From Balanoglossus misakiensis (Eukaryota; Hemichordata), in NCBI GenBank assembly GCA_040954595.2, contig CM082585.2, positions 5,952,001 through 6,016,000 on the forward strand: a DNA stretch of 64,000 nucleotides. The letters run 5' to 3'. The position numbers and the translations under genes were made by a program. The stretch's first letter is position 1; the number at the start of each line of letters is the position of its first letter. The notes beneath the pieces were generated by a model. The model did no database searches, was not told where the DNA came from, and saw only the letters and a list, made by a program, of their open reading frames with translations. This document shows positions 21,104 through 33,175 of this stretch, piece after piece.

Positions 21104-21261
21104 ATCCACCTTCGACCGGCGGAAATATTACCGGTACCTTCAACTAGTAAAGGGTTGGCGAAGACCCTTGCTTTCTCCATGTTGAATTGCAACTGGTCCC
21201 CACGTTCTTGTAATCTTATTTTACCATGCTTGAAGAGACAGATTTCAAGTACATACCATAA

Positions 21262-21267
21262 AATAAA
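21262..21267 (+). terminator. Candidate GSR polyadenylation signal
   Basis: AATAAA about 160 bp after the GSR stop codon. It is the first canonical hexamer downstream. Confidence 0.5.
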
Positions 21268-22921
21268 TTTATAATACACTCCACGTTTTTCCTGGATTGT
21301 GGTTGACAATTTCAGATTTAATTCTTGCTTCTGTGGTAAATGTCCTCCATATTCTGGGACACGGCACAGTTGTATACTACTATTAAGAAAAGCCACCCAT
21401 GAGTTTAATTGATTGATATACTATAAATGTGTTTATGATAAAATTGTTTAGCTATGAATATATCTAGGAAATTTATACACAAAGGCATTGAATATCTGTT
21501 TTGGAAATTTCACATGCACCGACTGTAATTAAAACTGTTAGTTTTCTATTTTACTGTAGGAGCTGCAGACTAGAACTTCATTCAAAAAAGCGTTTTCTAA
21601 GATGCCTATATTCTCGTACCACAACACAGCGCAATGCAATACAATACAATACAATACTACACAACACAATACAATACAATACCAAACAATACAATACAGT
21701 TGATGTAGATATGAGCCAGTACAATGTGGGCAGCTATGTCATGGAAGATATTTTCATATCAAATCAAATCATTTGCAAGACAATAGAGTGCATGAACCAG
21801 ATACAGTCGTCCCCAACACGAACACATATTAGCGTATGTTTGACAGTTTTGTGCAAGGATGTTTCAGTGTGCACAGAGTCAAAATGCCAGGATGTAGAGG
21901 TCACTGGGGTCATGAAAGTAGCCTGCTGACATAAAACAATGGGACAGGCCATTGGTCACTGGTGGTGGTTTGATGGTTTGGGAAACTTTCCTCCACAGTT
22001 TGACACCAGAACACACATCAAGATGAACTCTTAGTCTTAACCAATCTAAATACAGAAAAATTCCCCCATTCTTTTAAATTGAGAGAAAAACATTAAACAT
22101 GACACAGATATTGGAAGTAGATATTGATAACATACATGAACTTAAATTGTGATAAACTTGTCCTTTATGTATCAAAATATTTTTTTAACAAACTGAAATT
22201 CATTTGTCAGTGACAGTAAGTCACATCATTAATTCAGCCTGTGTTCAAATGTTGTAAAGTTAACATCCTGTTGGGGTGAGACTCAAATGAGGTAAAAGTT
22301 CAAAAAACATGGATTTAGTTTCATTTATACTCCTTTAAATTAACATGACAATTATATACACATAATGAGATAGTAACAGTCAAACAGACTTAGAATGTGT
22401 TGTCTTTGGAAGTTTCAATGTTGGGTAGTCCACCAAATTGATCCAAAATAAAATAAAAATGGGCATTGCAGAAAAAGCTTTTTCTTTTAAATGGTAAAAT
22501 GGTAATTTCAAATAAATACTACACAATCACAAGACTAAATAACACATCATTTAGTTGTGCATTATCATGGCACCCCCCCCCCCCCACCAAAAAAAATATA
22601 AATTTAAAAACTACTTGGGATAAAAATATAACTACACATCTTCAGTCCCCCTTTACCATGTATTTTGTTATTATAGTAAAAATCAAGGGTTAAGTACATT
22701 TCTACCAGCCAAACATGCTAATTGTGTATTACATTTTACCAATCAATTCTGTTCAGACCCGATCTTTGATCTCGATGAAACTACAGATAAAATATGACAT
22801 TGGATGTCTTATGCAATCAATGTGAGATCAACACCTACTGGGAATACAGTGCAAATCACTTCAACATAAACTGATACAAATTCTTGGTTTCTGCTGAACT
22901 AGTTCAAAGCCTCTCCATGGA
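21268..22921. other. Intergenic, no gene supported
   Basis: AT-rich DNA between GSR and the small minus-strand gene. It contains a short (AATAC)n-like array around 21640-21702 and a C run near 22567-22577. No open frame shows similarity to a known family. Confidence 0.6.
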
Positions 22922-23105
22922 TTATTGGCAGTGAGAAAGTACAAAAGCATTTGGGTGAAAAGTTGTTCCGGGATCATATTTCATCGCAGAATAGGATGCG
23001 TTGCGCGTTTCTGAAGACACAATACTTCTGGCAGCAATGGAAGTTGGCCACTGGAAACATCGAAGAAGAAAACAGCTCACTTGTCCAAGGATTTGTACTC
23101 TGAAT
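22922..23105 (-). other. Candidate last exon (3' UTR or alternative C-terminus) of the small minus-strand gene
   Basis: A clear minus-strand acceptor (TATATTTTCAG) precedes 23105. Joined to the donor at 25096 it would either be 3' UTR of the 62-aa model or add a short tail ending in a stop nine codons in. The 3' end is not defined; the lower bound is arbitrary. Confidence 0.3.
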
Positions 23106-23161
23106 CTGAAAATATAAAATACAAAATTAACCAACTCTGTTGATATATTCCATCAGTAATA

Positions 23162-23366
23162 CTGTAAAACACTTTATTTTCGCGAGTTGAAATTTTTGCG
23201 ATATCGAGAGAGGCCACTGTTTCGCGAGTATTAATTTTCACATTCTCTTATTTCATTCACTGCATCGTTATCTTAAAAAAAATTACGCGACTTTTATTTT
23301 CACACTATTTTGGCTCGCGCGTATTTCGCGAATATTTATCGCTTGGGAAAATAACATGTTTTATAG
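23162..23366 (-). mobile_element. TA-flanked MITE (family A), copy 3
   Basis: Full-length and in the opposite orientation to copies 1 and 2; CTGTAAAACACTTTATTTTC at the left, a diverged right end. It lies just upstream (plus coordinates) of the minisatellite. Confidence 0.85.
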
Positions 23367-23580
23367 TATTTAACATGTAGCTACTTGGACAGGTTTGGAA
23401 GCAAATCTAAAAAGTTGGTTTTGGTCAAAGCAACACCGTAGCTCACATATGTGTGTTGAAGCTACCCTCACCCCTTGACATTCAACCACAATACACTATT
23501 AGTTATCCCGACTCTTATCCTGGCTGTTAGTGGGAAATATCAAGGCAGTATATGTTTAGGTTTAAAGGGACAATGTTGCA

Positions 23581-24785
23581 GTACCAACGGAAATCACATC
23601 ACCGACCAAAAGACACCACCATACACCAGTATATAGTACAGCAGTAACAATGGGGAAAAACAGCACCAAAAGACAGCTCAGCAGGGCCATTAGACACCAC
23701 CACAGTACCAGTGGATAGTACAGCAGTTTCAGAAGTAAACATCAGTACCAATTGACAAAACAGCACCAATAGACCACACAACAGGGCCAATAGACACCAC
23801 CACAGTACCAGCAGTTTCAGAAGTAAACATCAGTACCAATTGACAAAACAGCACCAATAGACCGCACAGCAGGGCCAATAGACACCACCACAGTACCAGT
23901 TGACAGTACAGCAGTTTCAGAAGTAAACATCAGTACCAATGGACAAAACAGCACCAATAGACCGCACAGCAGGGCCAATAGACACCACCACAGTACCAGA
24001 GGATAGTACAGCAGTTTCAGAAGTAAACATCAGTACCAATGGACAAAACAGCACCAATAGACCGCACAGCAGGGCCAATAGACACCACCACAGTACCAGT
24101 TGACAGTACAGCAGTTTCAGAAGTAAACATCAGTACCAATGGACAAAACAGCACCAATAGACCGCACAGCAGGGCCAATAGACACCACCACAGTACCAGA
24201 GGATAGTACAGCAGTTTCAGAAGTAAACATCAGTACCAATTGACAAAACAGCACCAATAGACCGCACAGCAGGGCCAATAGACACCACCACAGTACCAGT
24301 TGACAGTACAGCAGTTTCAGAAGTAAACATCAGTACCAATGGACAAAACAGCACCAATAGACCGCACAGCAGGGCCAATAGACACCACCACAGTACCAGA
24401 GGATAGTACAGCAGTTTCAGAAGTAAACATCAGTACCAATTGACAAAACAGCACCAATAGACCACACAGCAGGGCCAATAGACACCACCACAGTACCAGA
24501 GGATAGTACAGCAGTTTCAGAAGTAAACATCAGTACCAATAAACAAAACAGCACCAATAGACCACACAGCAGGGCCAATAGACACCACCACAGTACCAGT
24601 TTAAAGTACAGCAGTACCAAAAGAAAACAGCAGTACCAATGAACAGAACAGCACCAATAGACATCACAGCAGTGACACTAGACACCAACGCATCACCAGT
24701 ATTAATATAGTAACAATGTAGAGCATACCAATACCAGCGGACAGCACAGTACCAAAAAACAAGAGAGTTGTACCAGTGGACAAGA
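23581..24785. repeat. 20-bp minisatellite with 100-bp higher-order units
   Basis: The core is eight to nine units of 100 bp starting with CAGTACCAG at 23703, 23803 (an 88-bp unit with a 12-bp deletion), 23891, 23991, 24091, 24191, 24291, 24391, 24491 and 24591. Each 100-bp unit is five 20-bp subunits related to CAGTACCAATAGACAACACA. Units from 23891 to about 24490 alternate between a GTTGACAG type and a GAGGATAG type, giving a 200-bp period. Flanks at 23581-23702 and 24600-24785 are degraded 20-bp units. The array lies inside the proposed intron of the small minus-strand gene. Confidence 0.95.
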
Positions 24786-25102
24786 CATCAATCGTTCTAT
24801 GTCAGTGGATCTGGCAAACTTCCAACCCAGTCAATTTAGCTATAGCGTCGCCATGTTGATCGCCAACTCAGCAAAGTGAAAGCCCGTAAAAATGTTCTGA
24901 CACTTTTCACGGGGTCCACAACAGTCTCGACATGTCCTCTCAACTCGATGGGGAATTACAAAATCTTTTCTGTATACATCTGACCGACAGTTTCGCGCGC
25001 TTTTGGCCGGGAGTTTTTGATCCACACCAGTCGTAATCAATGCCACTGTGTAACAGACAAGTCACATACATGGGGGAAAAACAAGATTTCACTCACCAAC
25101 TG

Positions 25103-25409
25103 CTAGTATCCCCGTTGTTTGGTACAGCAGACGACTACTGCATAGACAGCCCAGAATGGACAAAACCTGGAAAAAAATAGGTTTGAAAAATTACTAACTC
25201 ACAATCTACGTGGAAATAACAGCGAGCGTTAAAATAAACAGAATTCTCTGGTGGGGGGAAATGAAATTGGAACGAAGTGCGTACACAATATTGCAGAGTG
25301 TCCAACTGGTCTTTACACAGCAATTTTTGTCATCATCCGGTTCACAGCAACACACTTTAGAACCGAAGTCACTGAAGCAATCGTCTCCGCAATCTTCACA
25401 ATCAGCCAT
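25103..25409 (-). CDS. Unrecognised cysteine-rich micropeptide, probable single-pass membrane protein (~62 aa, two coding exons)
   Basis: I do not recognise the family. ATG at 25409 opens MADCEDCGDDCFSDFGSKVC..., with 10 Cys in the first 40 residues and an acidic start. Exon 2 (25166-25097) is well defined by TTTTTTTCCAG and GTTG/GTGAGT. The exon 1 donor is weak: GTACGC after 25285 gives a 62-aa product whose end, WTLCNIVFCPFWAVYAVVVC plus CTKQRGY, looks like one membrane helix with a short basic tail. An alternative donor (GTGTAC after 25287) gives a different, also open, ending that reads into a third exon at 23105. A TATAAAAA box lies about 50 bp before the ATG. The existence of the gene is better supported than its exact ending. 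Confidence 0.5.
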
Positions 25410-25456
25410 TTTTGCAGAATATCAACCCGCAATGAAAAATGTCAGAACCTGGCCCG

Positions 25457-25464
25457 TTTTTATA
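25457..25464 (-). promoter_or_regulatory. TATA box of the small minus-strand gene
   Basis: TATAAAAA on the minus strand, 48 bp upstream of the ATG at 25409. The spacing allows a short leader of about 20 nt. Confidence 0.55.
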
Positions 25465-26057
25465 CTTTTCTTTGACCAAAAACTCTACTAATTAGCATAA
25501 ATGTAAAAGAAACTGACATCATACTTACCTAATACATGTAGCAAGTTCCTTTGTCTTCTGGCAGGGCCTGGCTAAATAAAAACGTAAAGGGGGTCTGTAA
25601 AAAGTCCCGTATTCCACATATATAGTGGAAAGCAATGGGCAGCTTCGACCAGATAAAGTGGTTGCTGATTGCGCTCAACCCCCGACATCTACAAGTGCCC
25701 CATCCCTAGAATGACGCAGTTTGTTTTCTAGAAACTGACAACCACCCGTGTCAGTTTCCCATTGGTCGACTATATAATTGATATTTACGTCATGTCGAAA
25801 ATGAACAAAGTCAGCATTTAAAATTTGGGACTTTCCATCGGGTTTTCCAGCTAACATCATCAAAATGTACGAATAGCGTTTGCGATCGCAGATGTATTAT
25901 TAAAACTAGGGTTTTTCCAGTTGGCCATACTTGCCCAGCAGTCCGCCCTGAGCTGAGTCATTCACCAACAACGACGACGCCGAAGCAGCGCATCGCATTT
26001 TTCGCTGAACAACGAAGTCGTTCTTTCAAGCCAACATTCGCCGGTCGTTCACCACAC
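25465..26057. promoter_or_regulatory. Divergent promoter region between the two small genes
   Basis: About 600 bp between opposite-strand small genes. The right half (25900-26057) is richer in CpG and G+C than its surroundings, consistent with a promoter for the plus-strand gene. No specific factor site is claimed. Confidence 0.4.
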
Positions 26058-26761
26058 ATGTATCCTAATATTCTGGAAAGCATTTGCTCCTTGGTCGTGA
26101 CCCTTCTTGACATGGCAGAGAAACCTCAACCAGAGGAACCGAGCAGGGAAACCAAACTGAAAGACGCCGCCGCGGAGCTGGGCACCGACCGTCCGATGGC
26201 CGAACCATTTGACATTGATGGTGATGAGAGTGTCAACCCGGTTGTACGAGAGCAACTCAGGAAAGGTAAGCGCTGTATTTCTCGATCTGTGCAGTCTTCA
26301 CACCATCGCGAACACCTAGTTTTTGCCCAAACCGAATATTGAACGCATGTTGCTTCGAGATGTGTCTGACAAAATTCTTGTCAATTTCAGATCCATATTC
26401 ATTGTGCCCAATAGCGCAGTCACCCCCCCCCCCTGTTATTACTAGCTATATTCTTAATTGTATAAGAAATGTTATCGTCTGCTTCTTTATGGCGATAGCC
26501 AAACGATTTTAAAGGATATCATAAAATATGTACGAACATTACATGTCTGGTTTGTGTTTGTCCACGACGGCCATTTTGATTTCTAATAGGAATGTCTGGT
26601 ACAATAAATATACACGAAGCTCCCTTATATTTGTATCGCCAATACGGTGAAAGATTCGCTTAATTTAAACGTCCCATATTCTGTCTCTTTCAGCAAAAGA
26701 ACGTCAACCGCAGTCTGAGACGCAGCCACGGCAGAAGGAAACCAAAAAGCAAGACAGCTAG
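26058..26761 (+). CDS. Unrecognised small charged protein (73 or 91 aa, two exons)
   Basis: Exons 26058-26265 and 26694-26761 join in phase across GTAAGC and CTCTTTCAG and end at TAG. The first ATG (26058) gives 91 aa with a hydrophobic start, MYPNILESICSLVVTLLD. The second (26112) gives 73 aa beginning MAEKPQPEEPSRETK. The body is highly charged and low in aromatic residues (DIDGDESVNPVVREQLRKAK), and the tail is Q/K/E-rich, ending KKQDS, so it is probably largely disordered. I do not recognise it. Strong splice sites, an in-frame stop and a downstream AATAAA support a real transcript. The region around exon 1 is GC-rich. Confidence 0.6.
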
Positions 26762-27180
26762 AGATATCCGTCGTGATGACGTTGCCTAATGCCATCGACT
26801 GCCATAATACCTTCACTGCCAACTGGATCACCATGGTCGACGTGATTGTGACGCTGTGATTTCAGTTCGCCTCCAGTAGGCAAGGACTCATATTGAACTA
26901 ATACCTGACACTAAACCAAAGAGACTTCTTGGGACACAGTAATTAATGTCCAGACATTATGATAAAAGCAGTTCCAAGTACATAGTATGGAAGAAAAAAA
27001 CATTGATTTTTTTACTTTCATTTTTCTGTTTTAATTTGACATGTACGACAATAGACAACACTTTTAACTTACCATTGGGACCTGGTAAATAGGTCTACTA
27101 TTAGTTTTCATATCACAGGTCCTTCACAAAACATTTTAGAACAAGCTGGTGGTTGTTATTTTTTATTAAAACTTTATTAT

Positions 27181-27186
27181 AATAAA
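27181..27186 (+). terminator. Candidate polyadenylation signal of the small plus-strand gene
   Basis: AATAAA about 420 bp after the stop codon at 26761. Confidence 0.45.
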
Positions 27187-27642
27187 CATAAATCATTCAT
27201 GGATTGAATATCGTTTTTCTTGTGCTTACTTTTGAGACCACTGCAAACTTGGCCAATATTGTGTTTAACGAAGTACTATCAGGCCACGGGGCATAATTTT
27301 GTGTTTTTCGTGGCTGTTAAATTTGCCTCAGAGACCAATGATACTGGATAGAGGCCGACTGAACTTTAACATAATGTGACCTGGCGGTTGAACGCAGTCC
27401 GTCATTTGTTTGAAGGGACGAAAATAGCAATGGTGAAACTGTTTGAGGCGGTGCTTCGCGTGATAGAGACTGATTGGCAAGTCTAGTATAGTGGTACGTA
27501 CAGGACCAGTTCAGTTCAGCATAATGTCTGGCCAATAGCCAACATCTATCTTTAGGATTCTTTACGATTCGGGGATTTTTACTGTTTCTGTTTCTGTTTT
27601 ACGAAAATGTTGATCGACTATGGGTAGCTCGTCAATAGTATG

Positions 27643-27644
<2 letters not shown>

Positions 27645-27726
<82 letters not shown>
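27645..27726. repeat. (TC)n microsatellite, 41 units
   Basis: A perfect 82-bp TC array. The Arg-Glu repeat frame on the minus strand is its translation. Confidence 0.98.
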
Positions 27727-27731
<5 letters not shown>

Positions 27732-30700
27732 TCAACATTTGTGACAACAGTTACTCATTTTGCAGTATCATCGAAAAAAATAGCCAATATTAGCTGGGAG
27801 TTTGGCATTGTTTGGCACAAAATTATTTCTCGAGAATTCACAAAGTTCACTGGTATTTCTACTGTGTTGGCTCTACCATGCGCAGGTCACGTTTGGTAGG
27901 GACGCACGTTCAGTCATTTAGATCGACATTATATGTTCGGCAGGCAGAATTGTTGTCATTTTGTCCCTGACTCTGACTCGTTGGTAAAAAAAGAAGAATT
28001 TCCAATTGGAAAACCACGGATATTTTTCTGAAGTCCTAGACGTGTAAGCTTAGAACTCGTCTGCAAATATATGGATCACGACTTCGCGACATAACATACC
28101 TCGAAATAAAATCCACTCAGAAATACACGAGCCTTCCGTTCGTCACACCATTCTACCACCCTGTAATTATTTTGTCGTTTTTACAACATTAAGAAATGTA
28201 TAAATCGTTCGATTTTGAAATTCTGTGTGATGGTTCTAGAATTTCCCATTAGCCACTAACACTGGGATTGTTAGATCAAATTTATGAATCATTCCGAGGT
28301 GAATTCCCTTATCCATTATTGGGATATGTGCTATTTTCATCGGGGGATTTTTTCCCCATTGTGGTGGGGAGTTACCCTCGGCTTCATTCCAATTCACAGG
28401 TTTTCGTCACCGATTTCGAACTATAGTATCGTCACAAATCACTTGCCGAAGACATGCGCGCAGCTAGTCTTTTAGTTCACTGGAATCATAACCATATAAG
28501 GTAGTATAATCTTTTTCAACGTTACGACTCCGTCTCCATTGAATGATGCTATATTTCTGTTAACTCGAGAAAGTTCAGTTTCTTGAAATCTGGAAATTTG
28601 TAACTAGTAGTCCCTAAGCTTTGCAAAATCTATCCTTTTAGTTTTAGCCACGTGTCATACAACCGTTGCATCTATTTTATAGGGACACAGGGCCTATTCT
28701 AGATCTTTGATTGAGCCGTATTAACAACCTTCATGTACCAACCACCCCACTCCCAAATAAAATGCATTCAACCAGTTTAGAAGTAAACGTTCCTCTTACT
28801 GTGATTTTTCTAACGTCCCTCTTAACAGTTAATTAGTTATACATTATATAGGAGGATAATTTTATACATCCGATTAACGTTTAATGAAAAAAGAATACAG
28901 CTATACGATTTGAACGCACTGTAGTGTAAGTGTTAATCATTTACGAGGGACGTTCCCTGCGTGTTCGCGTCCCGAGCTATATATACTTCAATGACAAGGG
29001 GTTTTTCATATGCATTGTCTTTTAGGCGACTACGGTATTCTATGTCGCTGTTGTTCTTTCTATTATCAAGAAATCTTTCAGCTCAGTAAAACTTGAACAT
29101 ACATGCACATGGGTTTTTTGCTGATTTGATTTTGTTCTGCAGAATTTTTTATTGTGTTTGAGCTAATTCGGGCCTCTCAATCGGTCGTTCAACAGTGACG
29201 CTCGAAATAAAACATTCTTAGTATTAAAATGCCAATCTGTTTAAAGAATGGTTCTTTGTTTAATAAAATTACACTGAGTGCCATCAACAGCTAATAAAAG
29301 AGGTGAGAAACAGAGAATTTTCCTAATTTACGACGAACTATCGCAAACTAGAACTCTCGACAACCGGTTCGGTTCATTTCCAGAGAAAATAAAATGTCCT
29401 TGTTAAAGTCGCGGCCCCTCCACACAATGCATCAGTAATAATTCTTACGGTTAACGTCTATGAGCAAAATTGCATTTTTACTTGATTTAAGAACACTGGA
29501 AGCATAATTTTGGCATGTTTGTAGCTGCCGAAACGAAACGAGAATATTTCTATTTGACAAGGGTACAAAGGGCAGTTCTAATGATGACGTGTATAAAGTG
29601 TTATACAATGTGTACGTCTATATAGGGGGTTTGCTAGTTACTCATAGGGAGATTCCCGCATTTCTCGTTAAGATATATCTCCACGGGGATTATTGTTAAT
29701 TGTTTGTTTGTTTGTGTTGTAATATGCATACAAAACAGCACCACTGCCCGAAGGCTGACCTACTACGATCATATTAGCTTTTTCGTTCGTACCGACTCTG
29801 TTTATTTTTGCTATTAATAAACCCTGTTTAAATACGGCTATTTTTCAGATGGAATATTTCTGTTCAGCTACATTCTAATAGTCGAATGCCTGACGGATGA
29901 TGAAATGCCGAGTGTTTTTAACATAACAGCACAGACTAATGTCAATGCTGGCGAATCAAAAACCCTTATAAAAGCTTCGCTGTCATTAATACGCATATAT
30001 GACGCATAAGTGACATGTACGATATGTGCTCTTTCTGTGCAAATCCGTGCCTGGCTTGTCTTTTTCTCAGGCAACCAGTAGAAGCTTCTAGATTTTTGCA
30101 CTATTGCGACAGTCCTCCAAGGTCGATAGTATTTTATGTGCATGCTCAGTAGTCTTGCTGACGTGTGTCGTATTGCGCATGTACACGTATGTCTTCAGAT
30201 AAAAGCTCTATATTTATTATTAGGGATTTTCACTGTTGGGCAAGGTATCTACTTACGACACAGGTAATGTCTATTTTCTGTCGGGGAGTACCCTACACAA
30301 AACAGATCATTGTTCACCAACAATAACTTGGCAACGTTACAGTGCGTTTATGAATGAATTTACAATAGACCACACCCTTGTATCGTAGGTTGGGTTATCA
30401 AATTTTAAGTCATTGTTTATCGTTCACACACGCGTTTGATATTTGATTCAACATAGCTATTCCGGTGAAACAGGTCATTTGCGAAACTGCTGTATCAGCT
30501 GATCAGCCGTGGCGCATTTCAACGAAAAATCATGTATTGAATCCCAATCGACCTTTCAAGAACGCCATGCAGAACATCGTTTGCTTCGTAGAAGAGACGA
30601 CTCAGCGAGCCACGTATTTAATAGGCCCTACGTGATCCCAGCCGTTAATACATTGCTCAAGAAGATTCCGACAATTTGACAACAATCTGCAGACTTATCT

Positions 30701-31716
30701 ATCCGTGTGCATCTCCCGAAAATGTCAAATGTAGACGACAAATAACATATTTTGTTGTCATGTTACACTTCGGTCGTGTCGCTGTGACGGTGGAAGGGTA
30801 CTACAATGAAGGGCGGCTCCTCATTGTTATGCAAAGCTTTGACCTCAGATGACCTCGAGATATCACAATAGAAACCGCCGCATGTAAAAGCTGCGCGTAC
30901 GCAGATATGTCACGCATGCAGTCTCACGGTTCAAACCCCTCATCAGACAGGCAATGATGTCATTGCTTTATCGTCAACATCAATCTTCTCATGTGAAAAT
31001 AAGACGCAGAGCACACCTGAATCGCAGATCACAATTCCGCTTTTATTGGCAATGAATTTAAACGATCTTAAACTATAATATTTACAATAAAGAAATATAA
31101 ATGAAAAATCAAGGAAAACTACATACTTTATATTTCAGAAGCTGGTGCGTGCGAAGAAATGGAAAACTTAGGCCTACTGAGTATTTTAAATGCTCAATCA
31201 TTTGACTTTATTTTCACTGTTTTGTCTCATAACAGATGTCATGTATAATTATACAGATTTAAAGTCTTACAAACTGAACACTATGTGTATGTAGACATAT
31301 AGGATACAATGACATCACATCTCCATTAGCAAGCATATATCATAAACGTTATGTTATGCACCCATCTACATACACTTTGATGACATGATTTGGTTCAATT
31401 CACAAAATGCACATTGTTCTCCCGTTCTCATGTGAAAATAAGACATAGACCAATTAGCATTGACTAAAGTAACTTTTAAAACTTACATTAGCTGCCGGAG
31501 AGCTACAAAGAGTGATCAGCTGGGCTGACCTCTCTATGTTCAAATATTCCAAGATAAAATGTCACTTGATTATCATCATTATCAAAAGAAGTTTTTAGTT
31601 GACTATGTTCGTTTCTGAAAACGCCTACAATCTATAGTGACAGACTGGGGTGAGGTTTTCGACTAACGTGCAATTGTTCGTCGTGTATAAGTGCGTTGGG
31701 TGAGTTGTCAATGGTG

Positions 31717-31772
31717 TGTTAGTGCGTGTGCGTGCATGCATGTGTGTGTATGTACGTATGCATGTATGTGTG
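31717..31772. repeat. Degenerate TG-rich tract
   Basis: A GTGTG/GCATG mixed purine-pyrimidine alternating run of about 55 bp, capable of Z-DNA-like structure. Intergenic. Confidence 0.6.
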
Positions 31773-32689
31773 TATTTGACGCATGCGCAATCATCGCCGT
31801 TTTGATTTATAAAATTTCAGCCTAGGAAATGTAAAATTTCTAACATACTATTAAACGCAGCATTATCGGTGGTGTGAAGTGGAATGTACACAATCAATGT
31901 ACCCATTTCCCGATATTCATTCGAGGAAAAAAATTACATTACTGTCATCATCACCCAATATCGAGTCTTTTTAAACTTGAGCATGTCTATAGTAAGATAA
32001 ATGAACTAGGAGTGGGTTCCTTGGATTATGAACATTTTTCAATTTCTTAAATTTTCAAAAAGTGCATAAAGTGCATAAAATCGTGATACAAGAGAAAGGG
32101 AAAAACTGGTGAATCCAAAGATACTAGTATTCTATCAAAGATCACAGAAAACGATATTGGAACCAGTGATCTATTACCGGAATGGTGATTAAATATTTGA
32201 CAAAAAATGGGACACGGTCTTTCAAAAGTGACGTGTAACACTAGTATAAAATCTTCGCATATTAATTAAACTGATTGTCTCATAACGCACATTCTCGGCC
32301 CGTTATCGAACTCTTTTATGGGAAGAAAGTAAATTCAGTGGCACAATATTAACTGCATACGACTCTAAGTATTGACAGAGTTCCGATGTTATGTGTTGAA
32401 CAAAACTTAGAAACTGGTGGGAATAATCTAAAATTGGTTGGATGGAGCAAATAATGAGAACAAGTTTAAGTCTTTGTTTTTTTCGAGACGCATATTACCT
32501 TTATGAAACGGATGTTTAATTATTCTCAATGAAATCCGAATATGGGCGTCTGAATGGGGTCGTTCATGTATCACGTGATTAAGAGGGCGCTGTTTCGTGG
32601 CAGAAAAAAAATCTGAAAATACAAATGCTGATTGTGTCACATCGTCAAAGTTTATCCATACGCTAAATTTAAATGCATTTTTATAAAAG

Positions 32690-33175
32690 TTTTTTTTAAG
32701 TTTCAAAAAATTGCCCCAAAATACAAGATTGCAGATTTTGTCATACCCGTAATTTGAACTAAACTTAAGCCACATCTTTAAGAACCCGCATACCAAATTT
32801 CAAAACAGTCGAAATGCGGTGTCAGAGAAGATGATTTTTACCGAAAATTTACCCCAAAAATGTAAATGTACAAATTTAGCCACAACCACAATTTGAATAA
32901 ATTTGACTAAGGTTACCCCTTGGAAATTGCATACAAAATTTCTAAGTAATTGAGGTTAAAGAGAAGATATGATTTTTGACCCACAAAATATCACCCAATA
33001 GAACAATATGTAAATATAATCACAATTTGAATAAATCTGACGAAGGACATCCCTTGGAACCTGCATACCCAATTTCAACGCAATCAGACGATTGGTTTCA
33101 GTAGAGAATTTTGATTGAAAACGGCAAAAATTCCCCCCAAATAATGCAATATTGCAGATTGTGTCAAGATTTAAA
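32690..33175. repeat. Degenerate tandem repeat, ~135-bp unit
   Basis: Landmarks recur: GCATACCAAATTTC at 32789, GCATACAAAATTTC at 32929 and GCATACCCAATTTC at 33063, each preceded by a CTTGGAA or similar motif and by AATTTGAATAAAT in the later units. Spacing is 140 and 134 bp, so roughly three to four diverged units. Confidence 0.8.

Noticed and set aside
23599-24620. Leu/Val/Phe-rich open frames that look like repeated membrane segments; also CRISPR-like regular repeats
   Set aside because: They are read-through of the minisatellite. The repeats are contiguous without unique spacers, and this is an animal genome.
27562-27747. Arg-Glu repeat protein
   Set aside because: Translation of the (TC)n microsatellite.
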